64,000 nucleotides of DNA, from assembly GCA_003144275.1 (NCBI GenBank), contig NJBF01000027.1:1-64000 (forward strand), read 5' to 3'. Under the pieces are notes generated by a model that was not told the DNA's origin, ran no database searches, and worked only from the letters and a program-made list of their open reading frames with translations. The position numbers and the translations under genes were made by a program. The DNA is from Candidatus Heimdallarchaeota archaeon B3_Heim. Lineage in GTDB: Archaea > Asgardarchaeota > Heimdallarchaeia > Hodarchaeales > Hodarchaeaceae. Shown here one piece after another: positions 8,685-17,882 of this stretch (positions are counted from its first letter, which is position 1; the number at the start of each line of letters is the position of its first letter).

Positions 8685-9515
8685 TTATGATCTTACTCTC
8701 ATTTGTTGAATCAATTTATGATGTAGCCTGATTACAAAGAGAGGGGCCAATAATAATAAGTACTTGTCCGGTTTTTGTGTCTGACGGAAATTTAGAAATG
8801 CAGAAAGGAGTCGCTTTTCATAAGTAGAAGCATTCCGAGCATATTTACCACAGATTACGGGGAGAGAAGTATTGGGAAGGTTTGAGTAGTTCTTCCATGT
8901 GAAAAGACTCCACTTAACTGCTTCCATTGCAAATTGTGTCATTGAACTCATTATAAAACTTAGACTAATGGCACCCAGGCTTAAGAGAGAATTCATTGCA
9001 AATGATCTAAGGACGTCAGATAATTGCATCGAGGCATCTTCTTTACTCCCTGCAAATATTTCCTCTCCCCAGATGATTCTATGCCTTTGTTCCAAGGATC
9101 TCCATACAGATGTCTTGGGAGCAAATAAAAACGCCATCACAGGATTGACTCCAAAAACACCTGTGAAATTTCTATTTGTAAAATCAGAATGACGACATAT
9201 AAATAAATTTATGAACATTCCTGTCGCATTTTGTAGTCCTTTCCTAAAAAGATCATAAAAAGAATTCTTAGTAGGCTTATATTGGGACTCAATCCCCAAT
9301 AATTCACGATTAATTTTGTTAAAAATTGGAATTGGACAAGTATCCTTGATAATGATCAATAAGTCTACATCTGTTGAAGGAGCTTGATCTCCCTGGTTAT
9401 CCGCTAATGAACCAAACAGAATTATTGAAACTAGCTCAGAACTATAATATCGTGTCAAATAAATCTTAACAGCCAGCAGATATTCTTTATCATTCATATG
9501 TTTACCCAAAATCAC
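8685..9515 (-). CDS. Nucleotidyltransferase-fold protein (Pol beta superfamily)
   Basis: The N-terminal domain has the minimal nucleotidyltransferase signature ILFGSLADNQGDQAPSTDVD followed by LLIIIKD: a GS turn and a DxD metal-binding pair at about 35-55. The remaining ~200 residues are helical, with FAMEAVKWSLFTWKNYSNLP resembling the helical partner domain of aminoglycoside-type nucleotidyltransferases or HEPN proteins. No antitoxin or HEPN gene is adjacent, so a toxin-antitoxin role is not supported. The longest frame starts at GTG 9515; ATG at 9497 is equally possible. It ends two bases from the convergent asnS stop. Confidence 0.65.
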   Translation of the reverse strand: MILGKHMNDKEYLLAVKIYLTRYYSSELVSIILFGSLADNQGDQAPSTDVDLLIIIKDTCPIPIFNKINRELLGIESQYKPTKNSFYDLFRKGLQNATGMFINLFICRHSDFTNRNFTGVFGVNPVMAFLFAPKTSVWRSLEQRHRIIWGEEIFAGSKEDASMQLSDVLRSFAMNSLLSLGAISLSFIMSSMTQFAMEAVKWSLFTWKNYSNLPNTSLPVICGKYARNASTYEKRLLSAFLNFRQTQKPDKYLLLLAPLFVIRLHHKLIQQMRVRS

Positions 9516-9601
9516 TCTGAATAGTAAAAAACATCAAGTCTGTTAAATCCTCCTCAAAAGATTCTTAAATAGTCTAGCAAAATTAGTAGTGGTGGTCTAT
9601 C

Positions 9602-10264
9602 TTGATTAATTTTGAGAGTGTAAACATTCAGTGGCTAGGACATGCTGGATTCCTCCTGACAAATTCAGCTAATCAAAAAGTGTGTATTGATCCTTTTCAA
9701 GTTGAGGGATCATCTTATGATCCTGTTGATATTATCATCAGCACACATGAACATGGAGATCATTGTAGTCTAGAAGACATAAATAAATATATTTCTCCGG
9801 ATACAGAAGTAATTGGGATTGCGATGGCAAAAGAACAATTAACTACACTTAATTGCAAGAAAGTACATTTTGTCGAACCGGGAGATAACATTACCGTTAA
9901 AGGAATAGAGTTTAATGTAGTTCCAGCATACAACATTAACAAATTTCGATCCGAAGGAGTTCCTTTTCATCCGAAAGAGGACAAAAAAATTGGTGTAGTG
10001 GTTCATATGGATGGACACAAAATTTACCATGCAGGCGATACAGATAATATTCCTGAAATGAATAATATCAAACCAGATGTAGCGCTTCTTCCAGTGAGTG
10101 GTACTTATGTAATGACCGTTCCAGAAGCGCTAGAAGCAACAAAAATTTTGCAGCCTAAATTAGTAATTCCTATGCATTATGGAGCAATTGTTGGAGATCA
10201 ATCCATGGCTGAAAAATTTAAAGAGATGGCCAATACATCGGTAGAAATTCCAACAAAAGATTGA
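9602..10264 (+). CDS. Metallo-beta-lactamase-fold metal-dependent hydrolase (UPF0173/UlaG-like)
   Basis: 220 residues with the compact metallo-beta-lactamase fold: the opening VNIQWLGHAGFLL, metal motif STHEHGDHCS (HxHxDH, about 49-58), HAGDTDN near 140 and a late His in VIPMHYGAI. This is the pattern of UPF0173/UlaG-like phosphodiesterases and lactonases; the substrate cannot be told. The start is TTG at 9602, since no ATG precedes the VNIQWLGH strand in frame. A TTAAATAG element near 9564 may be the promoter. Confidence 0.8.
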   Translation: MINFESVNIQWLGHAGFLLTNSANQKVCIDPFQVEGSSYDPVDIIISTHEHGDHCSLEDINKYISPDTEVIGIAMAKEQLTTLNCKKVHFVEPGDNITVKGIEFNVVPAYNINKFRSEGVPFHPKEDKKIGVVVHMDGHKIYHAGDTDNIPEMNNIKPDVALLPVSGTYVMTVPEALEATKILQPKLVIPMHYGAIVGDQSMAEKFKEMANTSVEIPTKD

Positions 10265-10527
10265 AAACGCTAATCATTAAATTTTAGGTATCGCGTTGTT
10301 GTTTTCAACTAATATTTTGTTCTTTTTCTCAGTTTGAGCCATTTTTAAACAAGTTAACCTTGTTTTTCCAAATCTAATTTAGCAGAAATGGAGAGATTAG
10401 GAAAATTATTAGATAAAAAAACAGAAAACTCAACGTTGACAGTTAGGATATAATATAAGCATAGATCGTTCTGGTCTGAGCAAATAAATCCTTTTCAAGA
10501 AGTGATAAAACTGGGATTCCTACCTTA

Positions 10528-10974
10528 ATGGTTGTGGTTATTATCTCATATCGGCTACTAGAAGATATTGCAATTGCTGATGCTTGTTTTGATCTATTCG
10601 GCAATTCTCTAGAGGAATTGTTTCATGCTGGTTTCCTCGCATTAATGGAAACTAGTGTTGAAATACACACCGTCAAGGAAAATGTCAAAAAGAACATCAC
10701 ACTCGAACATCGAAACCTAGAACAGTTATTATTTGGATTCCTCGAGGAATTGATTTTCCTAAAAGACGCAGAATTTCTCATATTTAAAACGTGTGAGCTT
10801 TCAATCGATCTAAATCCAGAAAGTTCTTTATACACTCTTTCCGCTAATGTAACAGGACAAGAGTTCAATAATGAAGTAAGTACTATCACGGATGTGAAAG
10901 CAATAACGTTCTACCAACTCTTTGTGAGACAGAATGAAAATGGTTGGGAAGCTCGAGTTACCTTTGATTTATAA
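10528..10974 (+). CDS. Archease, RtcB activator
   Basis: Archease stimulates guanylylation of the RNA ligase RtcB and allows multiple turnover. The 148 residues keep the family layout: a DIAIADACFDLFGNSLEELF opening where most members have HTADIGI, then LEQLLFGFLEELIFLKD, and VKAITFYQLFVRQNENGW ahead of a terminal strand. The usual His-Thr-Ala before DI is replaced by LLE, so the N-terminus is diverged. The direct neighbour 14 bases downstream is rtcB, which strongly supports the call. A TATA-like stretch (GGATATAATATAAG) lies near 10447-10460. Confidence 0.85.
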   Translation: MVVVIISYRLLEDIAIADACFDLFGNSLEELFHAGFLALMETSVEIHTVKENVKKNITLEHRNLEQLLFGFLEELIFLKDAEFLIFKTCELSIDLNPESSLYTLSANVTGQEFNNEVSTITDVKAITFYQLFVRQNENGWEARVTFDL

Positions 10975-10988
10975 TAAAGTCTTAAGAA

Positions 10989-12455
10989 ATGGGTGCTATA
11001 ATGTCAATAAAGGATCACGCAGTTAAAATTGATGAATATACGCATGAAATTCCTGAAAATTCAGATTTAGGAATGAATGCTCCAGTTAAGATTTATGGGA
11101 ACCATTCTATCTATAAAATGCTAGATAGAGGAGTATTTCAGCAAATAATTAATGTTAGTAAACTTCCTGGATTGGTTGGTCATGTTATGACAATGCCAGA
11201 TGCCCATTGGGGATATGGATTTCCCATTGGGGGAGTTGCGGCATTTGATGTGAATGAAGGCGTTATTAGTCCTGGAGGAATTGGATTTGACATCAATTGT
11301 GGAATGCGAATGATTACGACGAATCTGACAGTCGCTGAAGTAAAGCCAAAGATTCGTGAACTCATCAACACCCTGTACGATCTAATTCCTGCTGGGGTTG
11401 GAAAAAAGGGATCCGTACGACTTTCAATGCAGCAATTTAGTGACGTCGCAGAAACAGGGACTGAATGGTGTATTGAGAACGGTTATGGGTGGGATGAAGA
11501 TTTAGAAAGACAAGAAAATAATGGGTGTCTTTCTGCTGCTGATTTTAGTGTTGTAAGTGATAAAGCTAAATCAAGAGGGATTAAACAATTAGGTACCCTT
11601 GGTTCAGGCAATCACTACTGTGAAGTTCAAACGGTTAACCAAATATTTGATCCAGATACCGCAAAGATAATGGGTGTTAAAGATAAAGATCAAGTAGTCA
11701 TTATGGTCCACTGTGGATCAAGAGGTTTCGGCCACCAAATAGCCTCGGACTACCTACGTGAGTTTCTGGACAAAATGGAGACAAAATGGAATATTCCAAT
11801 CTATGAAAAGGAGTTGTCTGCTGCCCCAATAAATAGCGAAGAGGGACAGAATTATTTGAAAGCAATGTCTGCAGCAGCTAACTATGGATTTGCCAATCGT
11901 CAGGTTATCATGTCCCATGTAAGAAGGGGATTTGAACAAATTTTCGGTAGAACTGCTGAAGATATGGAAATGAACTTAGTTTATGATGTTGCTCATAATA
12001 TTGCGAAACAGGAAGAATATCTAATCGATGGAAAGACTCGTCAAGTCATTGTTCACCGAAAAGGAGCAACCCGATCTTTCGGGCCAAATTCAAAAGATAT
12101 TCCAAGTAAATATCAGTCTGTAGGTCAACCAGTCATCTTGGGAGGTAGTATGGAAACAGGTTCGTATCTCCTTGCTGGAACTGAAGCTGCCATGAGTAAA
12201 TCGTTCGGATCTACGGCTCATGGGTCAGGCAGAGCAATGTCCCGGTCCAAAGCCAAGAAAAAGATTAGGGGAAATGTATTACGTAGTCAGATGGAAGCAA
12301 AAGGAATCTATGTCCGTGCTGCATCAATGACTGGACTAGCAGAAGAGGCTGGCTTCGCTTATAAAAATATTAATGACGTTGTTGACTCTATTCATGGCGC
12401 TGATTTATCTAGGAAAATCGCACAACTAGTACCCATCGGAAATATTAAGGGGTAA
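10989..12455 (+). CDS. rtcB: RNA-splicing ligase RtcB
   Basis: Joins 2',3'-cyclic phosphate or 3'-phosphate RNA ends to 5'-OH ends in archaeal tRNA splicing, using GTP and Mn2+. All metal and catalytic motifs are present: MPDAHWGYGFPIGG, GGIGFDINCGMRM (Asp and Cys ligands), LGTLGSGNHYCEV, IMVHCGSRGFGHQ, DVAHNIAK, the guanylylated His in VHRKGATRSFGP, and HGSGRAMSR. The length of 488 is normal. ATG at 10989 is read in the longest frame; ATG at 11001 (MSIKDHAVKID) may be the real start. Forms an operon with archease. A diverged relative lies at 52744-53958. Confidence 0.96.
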   Translation: MGAIMSIKDHAVKIDEYTHEIPENSDLGMNAPVKIYGNHSIYKMLDRGVFQQIINVSKLPGLVGHVMTMPDAHWGYGFPIGGVAAFDVNEGVISPGGIGFDINCGMRMITTNLTVAEVKPKIRELINTLYDLIPAGVGKKGSVRLSMQQFSDVAETGTEWCIENGYGWDEDLERQENNGCLSAADFSVVSDKAKSRGIKQLGTLGSGNHYCEVQTVNQIFDPDTAKIMGVKDKDQVVIMVHCGSRGFGHQIASDYLREFLDKMETKWNIPIYEKELSAAPINSEEGQNYLKAMSAAANYGFANRQVIMSHVRRGFEQIFGRTAEDMEMNLVYDVAHNIAKQEEYLIDGKTRQVIVHRKGATRSFGPNSKDIPSKYQSVGQPVILGGSMETGSYLLAGTEAAMSKSFGSTAHGSGRAMSRSKAKKKIRGNVLRSQMEAKGIYVRAASMTGLAEEAGFAYKNINDVVDSIHGADLSRKIAQLVPIGNIKG

Positions 12456-12456
12456 A

Positions 12457-12492
12457 AAATTAAGAAAAAAAGAGGGAGACCCAAACGGGTCT
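12457..12492 (-). terminator. Hairpin plus T-tract terminator
   Basis: On the minus strand, AGACCC-GTTT-GGGTCT (12492-12477) forms a perfect 6-bp stem and is followed by CCCTCTTTTTTTCTTAATTTTTT. The stem overlaps the stop codon of the secreted-protein gene ending at 12491, giving a bacterial-style intrinsic terminator that also separates the gene from convergent rtcB. Confidence 0.6.
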
Positions 12493-14353
12493 AAGAGCGG
12501 CGACGGCGTGTTGCAATAGATAGTACAGGAATAGCAACGAAAAGGGCTAAAAATTCAAAGCCTGGTATAGAACCTGCGGGTTCTTCAGTGGTTTCACTTC
12601 CACTTCCTGCTAGTACTGCATAGGCTGGGTCATGTAGGATTTCTTTACCTTCCCATTTGGGGTAGGAGATAGAATAGATATAGGTTTTACGTGAGGCATC
12701 TGCTCGCATACTACGAATCATATCAGCTTCACTCGATATTGAACCATATGCCACATCAATTAAATTTAATGGTATTAATTGTCCTACAGCGTCAACCATC
12801 ACTGTTTGATCCCATAAATATGGAATATCGTCCAAACGAATTTCGGCAAATTCTGCCTTAGTATCAGAGAACCTAAAGCGAGAAATCTTTGTTGAGTTCA
12901 CGACATCATCAGACAAGTCGGCATTATTTTCATCTCTCCATTGGATCGTTCTCTTCTTTTGAGCATCGAACACTGTTGTTCCCATTAGTTGATTGAGACT
13001 TAATCCTTCTAGATCTGCCATATTACTCCATTCACCAATTATATAATCGAATTTGAGATCAACACGTCCTAATTCATTATCTACCTCAAAATGGAATAAT
13101 GTTGAAACCTCATCAATAGTATGGAGGTCTTCTGAAGATACATTGAATAACGAAATATCTTGATTTCTTTCTAATGGTTGAAGATATCCTGAAACATCAG
13201 TAAAATTTGATCCAAACTCTAACACATTTTCAGTGGTTATGGGACGACTGTATGTCCGTTCAGCGATATCTTTCATATCGAATCTGTAGAGAGCTTCATC
13301 TCCAATTGTGGGGTAGGCAATGCTACTTACTCCCACTGGAAGTGTATTAACTCCAAGATCCATATATCCATTTTCATTAGTATCATTGTAAACCAATGTT
13401 CCCAGTAAATGATGCTCTAAGTAAGTGTAATTGTACTCCTTAACTATTAGATTACTTCCTACTCGTGCAAGGTCCAATTTATCTATTTTAAGTTGAGAAA
13501 TCTCAAAAGAACCTCTTTCAAGGATTTTTGGCTCTGCTAGAGAAGCTGAAAGCTCTTGTGAAGGAGCAGAGAGAGTAGTCATGATATTTACATTTCGAAT
13601 TTTTAATAAATATTGCAGTTCTTTACTCAACCAAGTTCGGGAGGATAGTTGCTCTATAAACCTCCTGAGGAGCTCACCAGAAGATCCATCTTCATATTGC
13701 CATTGGTTCAAAATTTGGTATGCACCAGTGACTTTATCTTGGACAAGTGACATGAAAACATTAGTTAAAATTTCATCACCAGTGAATGGTTGAGATGAAA
13801 CAGTACCATTTTCCCTAATTGTTTCAAAAGTGTCTAAGACACTTCGATCCTGATCGTAGAAGATGGTTACGGCTTTTCGATCATGATAACTGGTAACCAT
13901 TGCATCTGACGTTATTTTATTGTAAATTGTAATTTTAGTGTGGTTACCGAGCTGATTCAGCAGCATTTGCATAAAAGCTAAAGTTCCAGGTTCTATTGAG
14001 ATATCAGTTTTCATATCATTAACAGATCTATTAAGTACGAACGTCAAAGCAGCTAGGTCTAGAGTAATATTCCTCTCTACAGAATCCTTTTTAGGGTACG
14101 TATAACTGCCTTCACTATTAAAAGCCCCGTAGTAAACATTATCAGGTGTAAAGTTAGCACTTTCCATCTCCCGTATTAATCCAAGAATATTACGATGCAG
14201 TAAACCTTGTAAGGTTCCATCTGGACGAGTAACAGGTATTGGAGTATTAACTAACTGGCCTGAAACAGCAGTGCTTGGAATAATGACAATTCCAAGCATC
14301 ATAATGGCAGTAGTGATTGCTATCAAACTTTTTTTTGATTTGTGTATTTTCAT
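12491..14353 (-). CDS. Secreted, C-terminally anchored surface protein with PGF-CTERM-like tail
   Basis: 620 residues, no named family. A signal peptide (Lys-rich start, hydrophobic core about 10-32, ending AVSGQ) is followed by an extracytoplasmic region rich in sequons and beta-type sequence. After an acidic/Ser linker (SGSETTEEPAGS) the C-terminus is PGFEFLALFVAIPVLSIATR plus a basic tail, the layout of PGF-CTERM proteins that archaeosortase cleaves and anchors. Near its end a segment reading YPKWEGKEILHDPAYAV resembles FPQGNEIYYDPEIIV in the 461-residue protein at 15575-16960, so the two are probably paralogues. It is the last gene of a minus-strand surface block; a TATA-like CATATATTTAAC lies near 14428-14440. 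Ligand or partner unknown. Confidence 0.75.
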   Translation of the reverse strand: MKIHKSKKSLIAITTAIMMLGIVIIPSTAVSGQLVNTPIPVTRPDGTLQGLLHRNILGLIREMESANFTPDNVYYGAFNSEGSYTYPKKDSVERNITLDLAALTFVLNRSVNDMKTDISIEPGTLAFMQMLLNQLGNHTKITIYNKITSDAMVTSYHDRKAVTIFYDQDRSVLDTFETIRENGTVSSQPFTGDEILTNVFMSLVQDKVTGAYQILNQWQYEDGSSGELLRRFIEQLSSRTWLSKELQYLLKIRNVNIMTTLSAPSQELSASLAEPKILERGSFEISQLKIDKLDLARVGSNLIVKEYNYTYLEHHLLGTLVYNDTNENGYMDLGVNTLPVGVSSIAYPTIGDEALYRFDMKDIAERTYSRPITTENVLEFGSNFTDVSGYLQPLERNQDISLFNVSSEDLHTIDEVSTLFHFEVDNELGRVDLKFDYIIGEWSNMADLEGLSLNQLMGTTVFDAQKKRTIQWRDENNADLSDDVVNSTKISRFRFSDTKAEFAEIRLDDIPYLWDQTVMVDAVGQLIPLNLIDVAYGSISSEADMIRSMRADASRKTYIYSISYPKWEGKEILHDPAYAVLAGSGSETTEEPAGSIPGFEFLALFVAIPVLSIATRRRRS

Positions 14354-14643
14354 TCTAGTAATTCACCATGATTGTTATTCGATTGAATCTACTTGAACAA
14401 TGTTGATAGGTCTTTAAAGATTAATTGTTAAATATATGTTGAAAGTGATTTAGAATAATTATCTTAATCTTTGGCCATCGAATTTTAAGTTGAAAGTTGT
14501 TTCTACAGTCTCTTCTTAAAATATTTAACAGATCACATGAGTTACAGTAAATAAACTACAATTTGGCTCGATCTAAGTGTGTTTTATTTTTTTAAAAGGA
14601 GATCTGGTAAGTTCATCAATCAAGTAACTCGAGTGTGCGATAT

Positions 14644-15558
14644 TTAAAATAAGCTCGATACGAAAAAGCTCAAGATGCTAAAGCCATACAAGACAATAAA
14701 AACAGGTACTAGTGCACGTTCGAAGCTAACCGATTTTATCACCTGGAGAAGTTGAACAAGGAAGATGCCAGAAAATATCTGAAGAATAAATAATATGGTG
14801 ATCGATACTTGGACATTTGCTATAATATCTGGAAGAAATGGTAAAAAAGAACTGTGTTCTGATAAAAACACCAATAATGGATAAACGAATAGAGGACTGA
14901 GAGCAATGGGAATTCCACTTAATAGCTCATAGGAAAATCCTTTGATCGGACTATAATACCTCATCAGAAGTTCTAATAGAATCCATATTATCATAAATGA
15001 AACAATAACTTCAATTATACACCCGATTAGACCGAAAAATAGTCCTCCATCGATGAAGAATGGAATCATACCTAGTTTTGCAAAATCAAGTAATAGAATT
15101 TGACCTACTACCATCAGGCTTATAATGAGGTTGAACTTCCTATCGAACGTTTTTCTTCTAACAAATTCCCCAAAGAATGTGATGGAAAATCTAACTGGCA
15201 AGATTACCTCCTTTTCATCTGTTGAATCCTGGGGCTGGTGTTTCAATTGAATAATCTCCCCAGATTTCATTACATCTAAAGCTATCTTACCTAAAGACGT
15301 CAAAAGGAACTTTTTTTCAGAATCTTGCTCAACAAGACCTTTTAATTTCTTTATATGAAAATAAAATGATCCTGGCTTTATTTGTAACCATTCAACTAAC
15401 TCTGTATACTGTACTGGCCGATGAAAGGTACCTAAATACTGCACAATGTCAAATCGAATTGCATGACCTAGAGCTGCATAAATATCCTGAAGAAATGTAA
15501 CATTCTCAATATTAGGAGAGCCCTTCTCGGTCAATGGTATTCCTCTATCTTCCTGCAA
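14644..15558 (-). CDS. Membrane-anchored winged-helix regulator
   Basis: 304 residues. The first ~95 form an ArsR-like winged helix: LQDIYAALGHAIRFDIVQYL, VQYTELVEWLQIKPGSFYFH as recognition helix, then IKKLKGLVEQDSEKKFLLTS as wing. From about 120 the protein is hydrophobic with about five transmembrane segments, so the DNA-binding domain faces the cytoplasm on a membrane base. Such one-component membrane regulators sense envelope signals without a separate kinase. It lies 16 bp after the signal-peptide protein at 15575 and upstream of its probable paralogue at 12491, suggesting it controls or senses these surface proteins. Target is inferred. Confidence 0.75.
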   Translation of the reverse strand: MQEDRGIPLTEKGSPNIENVTFLQDIYAALGHAIRFDIVQYLGTFHRPVQYTELVEWLQIKPGSFYFHIKKLKGLVEQDSEKKFLLTSLGKIALDVMKSGEIIQLKHQPQDSTDEKEVILPVRFSITFFGEFVRRKTFDRKFNLIISLMVVGQILLLDFAKLGMIPFFIDGGLFFGLIGCIIEVIVSFMIIWILLELLMRYYSPIKGFSYELLSGIPIALSPLFVYPLLVFLSEHSSFLPFLPDIIANVQVSITILFILQIFSGIFLVQLLQVIKSVSFERALVPVFIVLYGFSILSFFVSSLF

Positions 15559-15574
15559 GTATGACGATCAATAT

Positions 15575-16960
15575 TCATTTGTAGAATCGTTGACGGATTA
15601 CGATTATAATTCCAACAAAAAAGCCGGTGAATAGAATTATTTGGCTAGAGCTTTCTAAAATAACTCTATTCGGTGCAGGAAGAATATTAAAAATCGGGTT
15701 TAGTTCTTCGACTATAATTTCAGGGTCATAATATATTTCATTTCCCTGTGGAAATATAAAACCACCACTGAGGAATAAAGTCTGGGTTAAAGGACCAATA
15801 GAAGGACGCAATGCTAGAGATGATTCACCAGACGATAAGGGTTGAAATACGACATCTTTATCCACACCATCTACAGATACGTTCTGAGCCCAAGTAAAAT
15901 TTAAAAAATCTCTAAAGGAATTTCCTAAGGAAAATCGATTGTTATTGAAAGAACGAGCGGTATAGTTTACAGTTTGAGCGGTAGATTGGTCTAAAATATG
16001 ACTCTGTGGTTGTCCATTGAGTAATGTGGAAAATTTAAACTCTCCAAGAAGATCAGATTTCTTTAAGACTTCTCGAGTCTGATTTAGATCTCCGATCCTG
16101 GATGATAAACCCAAAATTTCTTCGTGTGCATAAAATTCGACATGTAATATTAGGTTGGAGTTGGATGTGGAAAAATCCCATCCATTTATATTGCAAGAAA
16201 ATTTCAATCGAGGAGCAAAACGTATTGCTTCTATTGTTTGAGAGCTTGTGGTCGGAGTAACTGTAAAGCTAGTTCCATCTGAACGAATTTTGATTTTTGG
16301 AATTGTAGGTACAATAACTTGCGTCTTTTCGACATCAAAATCTATAGAAAACACTAATGAGTCAAGTCTTAAAGATGAATTGACATATCTATAGGGCAAA
16401 TAGGTCAAATTATTGGCAAAGAAATCTAAATGATAAGATAATTGTGTAGCGGACTCATTGGAGGAGGAACGGCTTGCGTTAATATGGAAAGTAGTTGCAG
16501 ATAGATCAATTACCTTTTTTATACTTGGAGAAATCGAGCTATTAAATCTGCTATCAGTTCCTTCGCTATCGTATTCGATTATTCTAACCAGCTTAACTAA
16601 GAATGTATTCCGTGTCATGAGTTGAGTACGATTTGTTATTGTTCCCTGTTGATTTTGGAATTCTATTTCAGCTAGTTTTTGGGTAAAATCGGTGAAAATT
16701 GACAAAGGGAAGGCGTTACTTGTTGTACCGAATATAACTCCTAAGGCACTTGTGGAAGTCCGTGCCATTATGGAATTTACTCCGCCAAAATTATCGAGTC
16801 GCGTTTGAACTAATCTTATTGATTCTGAATTTCCATTGATACTTATGTCCGCATCTGATTGGGCGATTACCATAACTGACAATACATTTATGGAAAAAAG
16901 ACCTATTAGTAGCACTCCAGCATATAAGAACTTATAAGAAGGAATGATCGAAGATTTCAT
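15575..16960 (-). CDS. Secreted protein with C-terminal membrane anchor
   Basis: 461 residues, unknown family. N-terminal signal sequence (hydrophobic core about 11-33, ending VIAQS), a long extracytoplasmic domain with many Asn-X-Ser/Thr sequons and alternating beta-like segments, and a single C-terminal transmembrane helix (IILFTGFFVGIIIVI) followed by RQRFYK. Unlike the protein at 12491 it lacks a PGF motif, so it appears permanently membrane-anchored. Its last 80 residues share spaced similarity with that protein (RFS..., W-x-x-VxVD, FP...EIYYDP). First gene of a likely operon with the membrane wHTH regulator. Confidence 0.75.
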   Translation of the reverse strand: MKSSIIPSYKFLYAGVLLIGLFSINVLSVMVIAQSDADISINGNSESIRLVQTRLDNFGGVNSIMARTSTSALGVIFGTTSNAFPLSIFTDFTQKLAEIEFQNQQGTITNRTQLMTRNTFLVKLVRIIEYDSEGTDSRFNSSISPSIKKVIDLSATTFHINASRSSSNESATQLSYHLDFFANNLTYLPYRYVNSSLRLDSLVFSIDFDVEKTQVIVPTIPKIKIRSDGTSFTVTPTTSSQTIEAIRFAPRLKFSCNINGWDFSTSNSNLILHVEFYAHEEILGLSSRIGDLNQTREVLKKSDLLGEFKFSTLLNGQPQSHILDQSTAQTVNYTARSFNNNRFSLGNSFRDFLNFTWAQNVSVDGVDKDVVFQPLSSGESSLALRPSIGPLTQTLFLSGGFIFPQGNEIYYDPEIIVEELNPIFNILPAPNRVILESSSQIILFTGFFVGIIIVIRQRFYK

Positions 16961-17108
16961 GTGTTTGTCTCTCGATTGAACTTACTCGCAACTAATTAAA
17001 TATCATTCATTAAACGATTCTTGAGTATTATTGAAGGTAGGTTTTTCTAGTAATCAACAAATCTATGAAACTTTAGAGGTATGTATTAGTAAAAGTTGGT
17101 GCTAAACC

Positions 17109-17882
17109 ATGGATAATCAACAGGATAAATTAGAACATTTGAAAAAAAAGACAAAACCATTCTATTTTGACGGTTCAGAAACAGGTGTTCTTCTAACTCA
17201 CGGACTCACTGCATCACCAACAGAAATGTTATCTCTTGGCCAATTCTTGCATAAAAATGGCTTTAGTGTTCATGGCGTACGGTTAGCAGGACATGGAACC
17301 AATTATCGTGATCTTCCAAAATATTCGTATCTCGATTGGTTAAATTCCTGTACAGAAGGGTTAAACCTACTAACTAAGAATTGTGATACGATCATACCAA
17401 TTGGGATATCAATGGGAGCTCTTCTATCAATCCTTCTAATTCATCAACATCAGGACATACATTTCAAGAAACTAGTACTTTTAGCCCCCGCTTTTAAGCT
17501 AAAATCAAAATTAGCGGCACTAGCGCCGATATTGTCTTATTTTATCAAATTTGTGTATAAAGGAGATGATGTACTTCAATACTATATGGATCATGATCTC
17601 TACGCTTATTATTATTATCCTACAAAGGCAATTGCCCAGTTTATGAGCCTTCGCCGGTATTTTCAAAAACAATCAATACAAATTAATATACCCACGCTTA
17701 TAGCTTATGGAAACTTGGATGATACAATTGAGGTTACTGAAATTGATAAAGTAACTAATGAAAAATTCAGTCCAGAGGCAAAAATAGAGATTGACACATT
17801 TCCACACTCAGGACATAACTTCACTACTGATCCAGATGCTCGAGAGCTGTTTGAACGAATAAAAATGTTCATAGACGATTAA
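17109..17882 (+). CDS. Alpha/beta hydrolase, carboxylesterase / monoacylglycerol-lipase type
   Basis: 257-residue serine hydrolase of the Est30/monoacylglycerol-lipase kind. The oxyanion segment VLLTHGLTASPTE lies at about 28-40, the nucleophile elbow GISMGA near 104, the acid in YGNLDDTIE near 205 and the catalytic His in FPHSGHNFT near 236. There is no signal peptide, so it acts in the cytoplasm on short acyl esters or lipid breakdown products. It ends with a 4-base overlap with the convergent histidine-kinase gene. Confidence 0.87.
   Translation: MDNQQDKLEHLKKKTKPFYFDGSETGVLLTHGLTASPTEMLSLGQFLHKNGFSVHGVRLAGHGTNYRDLPKYSYLDWLNSCTEGLNLLTKNCDTIIPIGISMGALLSILLIHQHQDIHFKKLVLLAPAFKLKSKLAALAPILSYFIKFVYKGDDVLQYYMDHDLYAYYYYPTKAIAQFMSLRRYFQKQSIQINIPTLIAYGNLDDTIEVTEIDKVTNEKFSPEAKIEIDTFPHSGHNFTTDPDARELFERIKMFIDD

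Noticed and set aside
8685..9515. Possible nucleotidyltransferase-HEPN toxin-antitoxin pair
   Set aside because: No second small gene is adjacent; the partner domain is within the same protein and only weakly HEPN-like.
10384..10452. 21-codon frame (ATG GAG AGA ...) between the hydrolase and archease genes
   Set aside because: No conserved features and no ribosome site; within promoter-like sequence.
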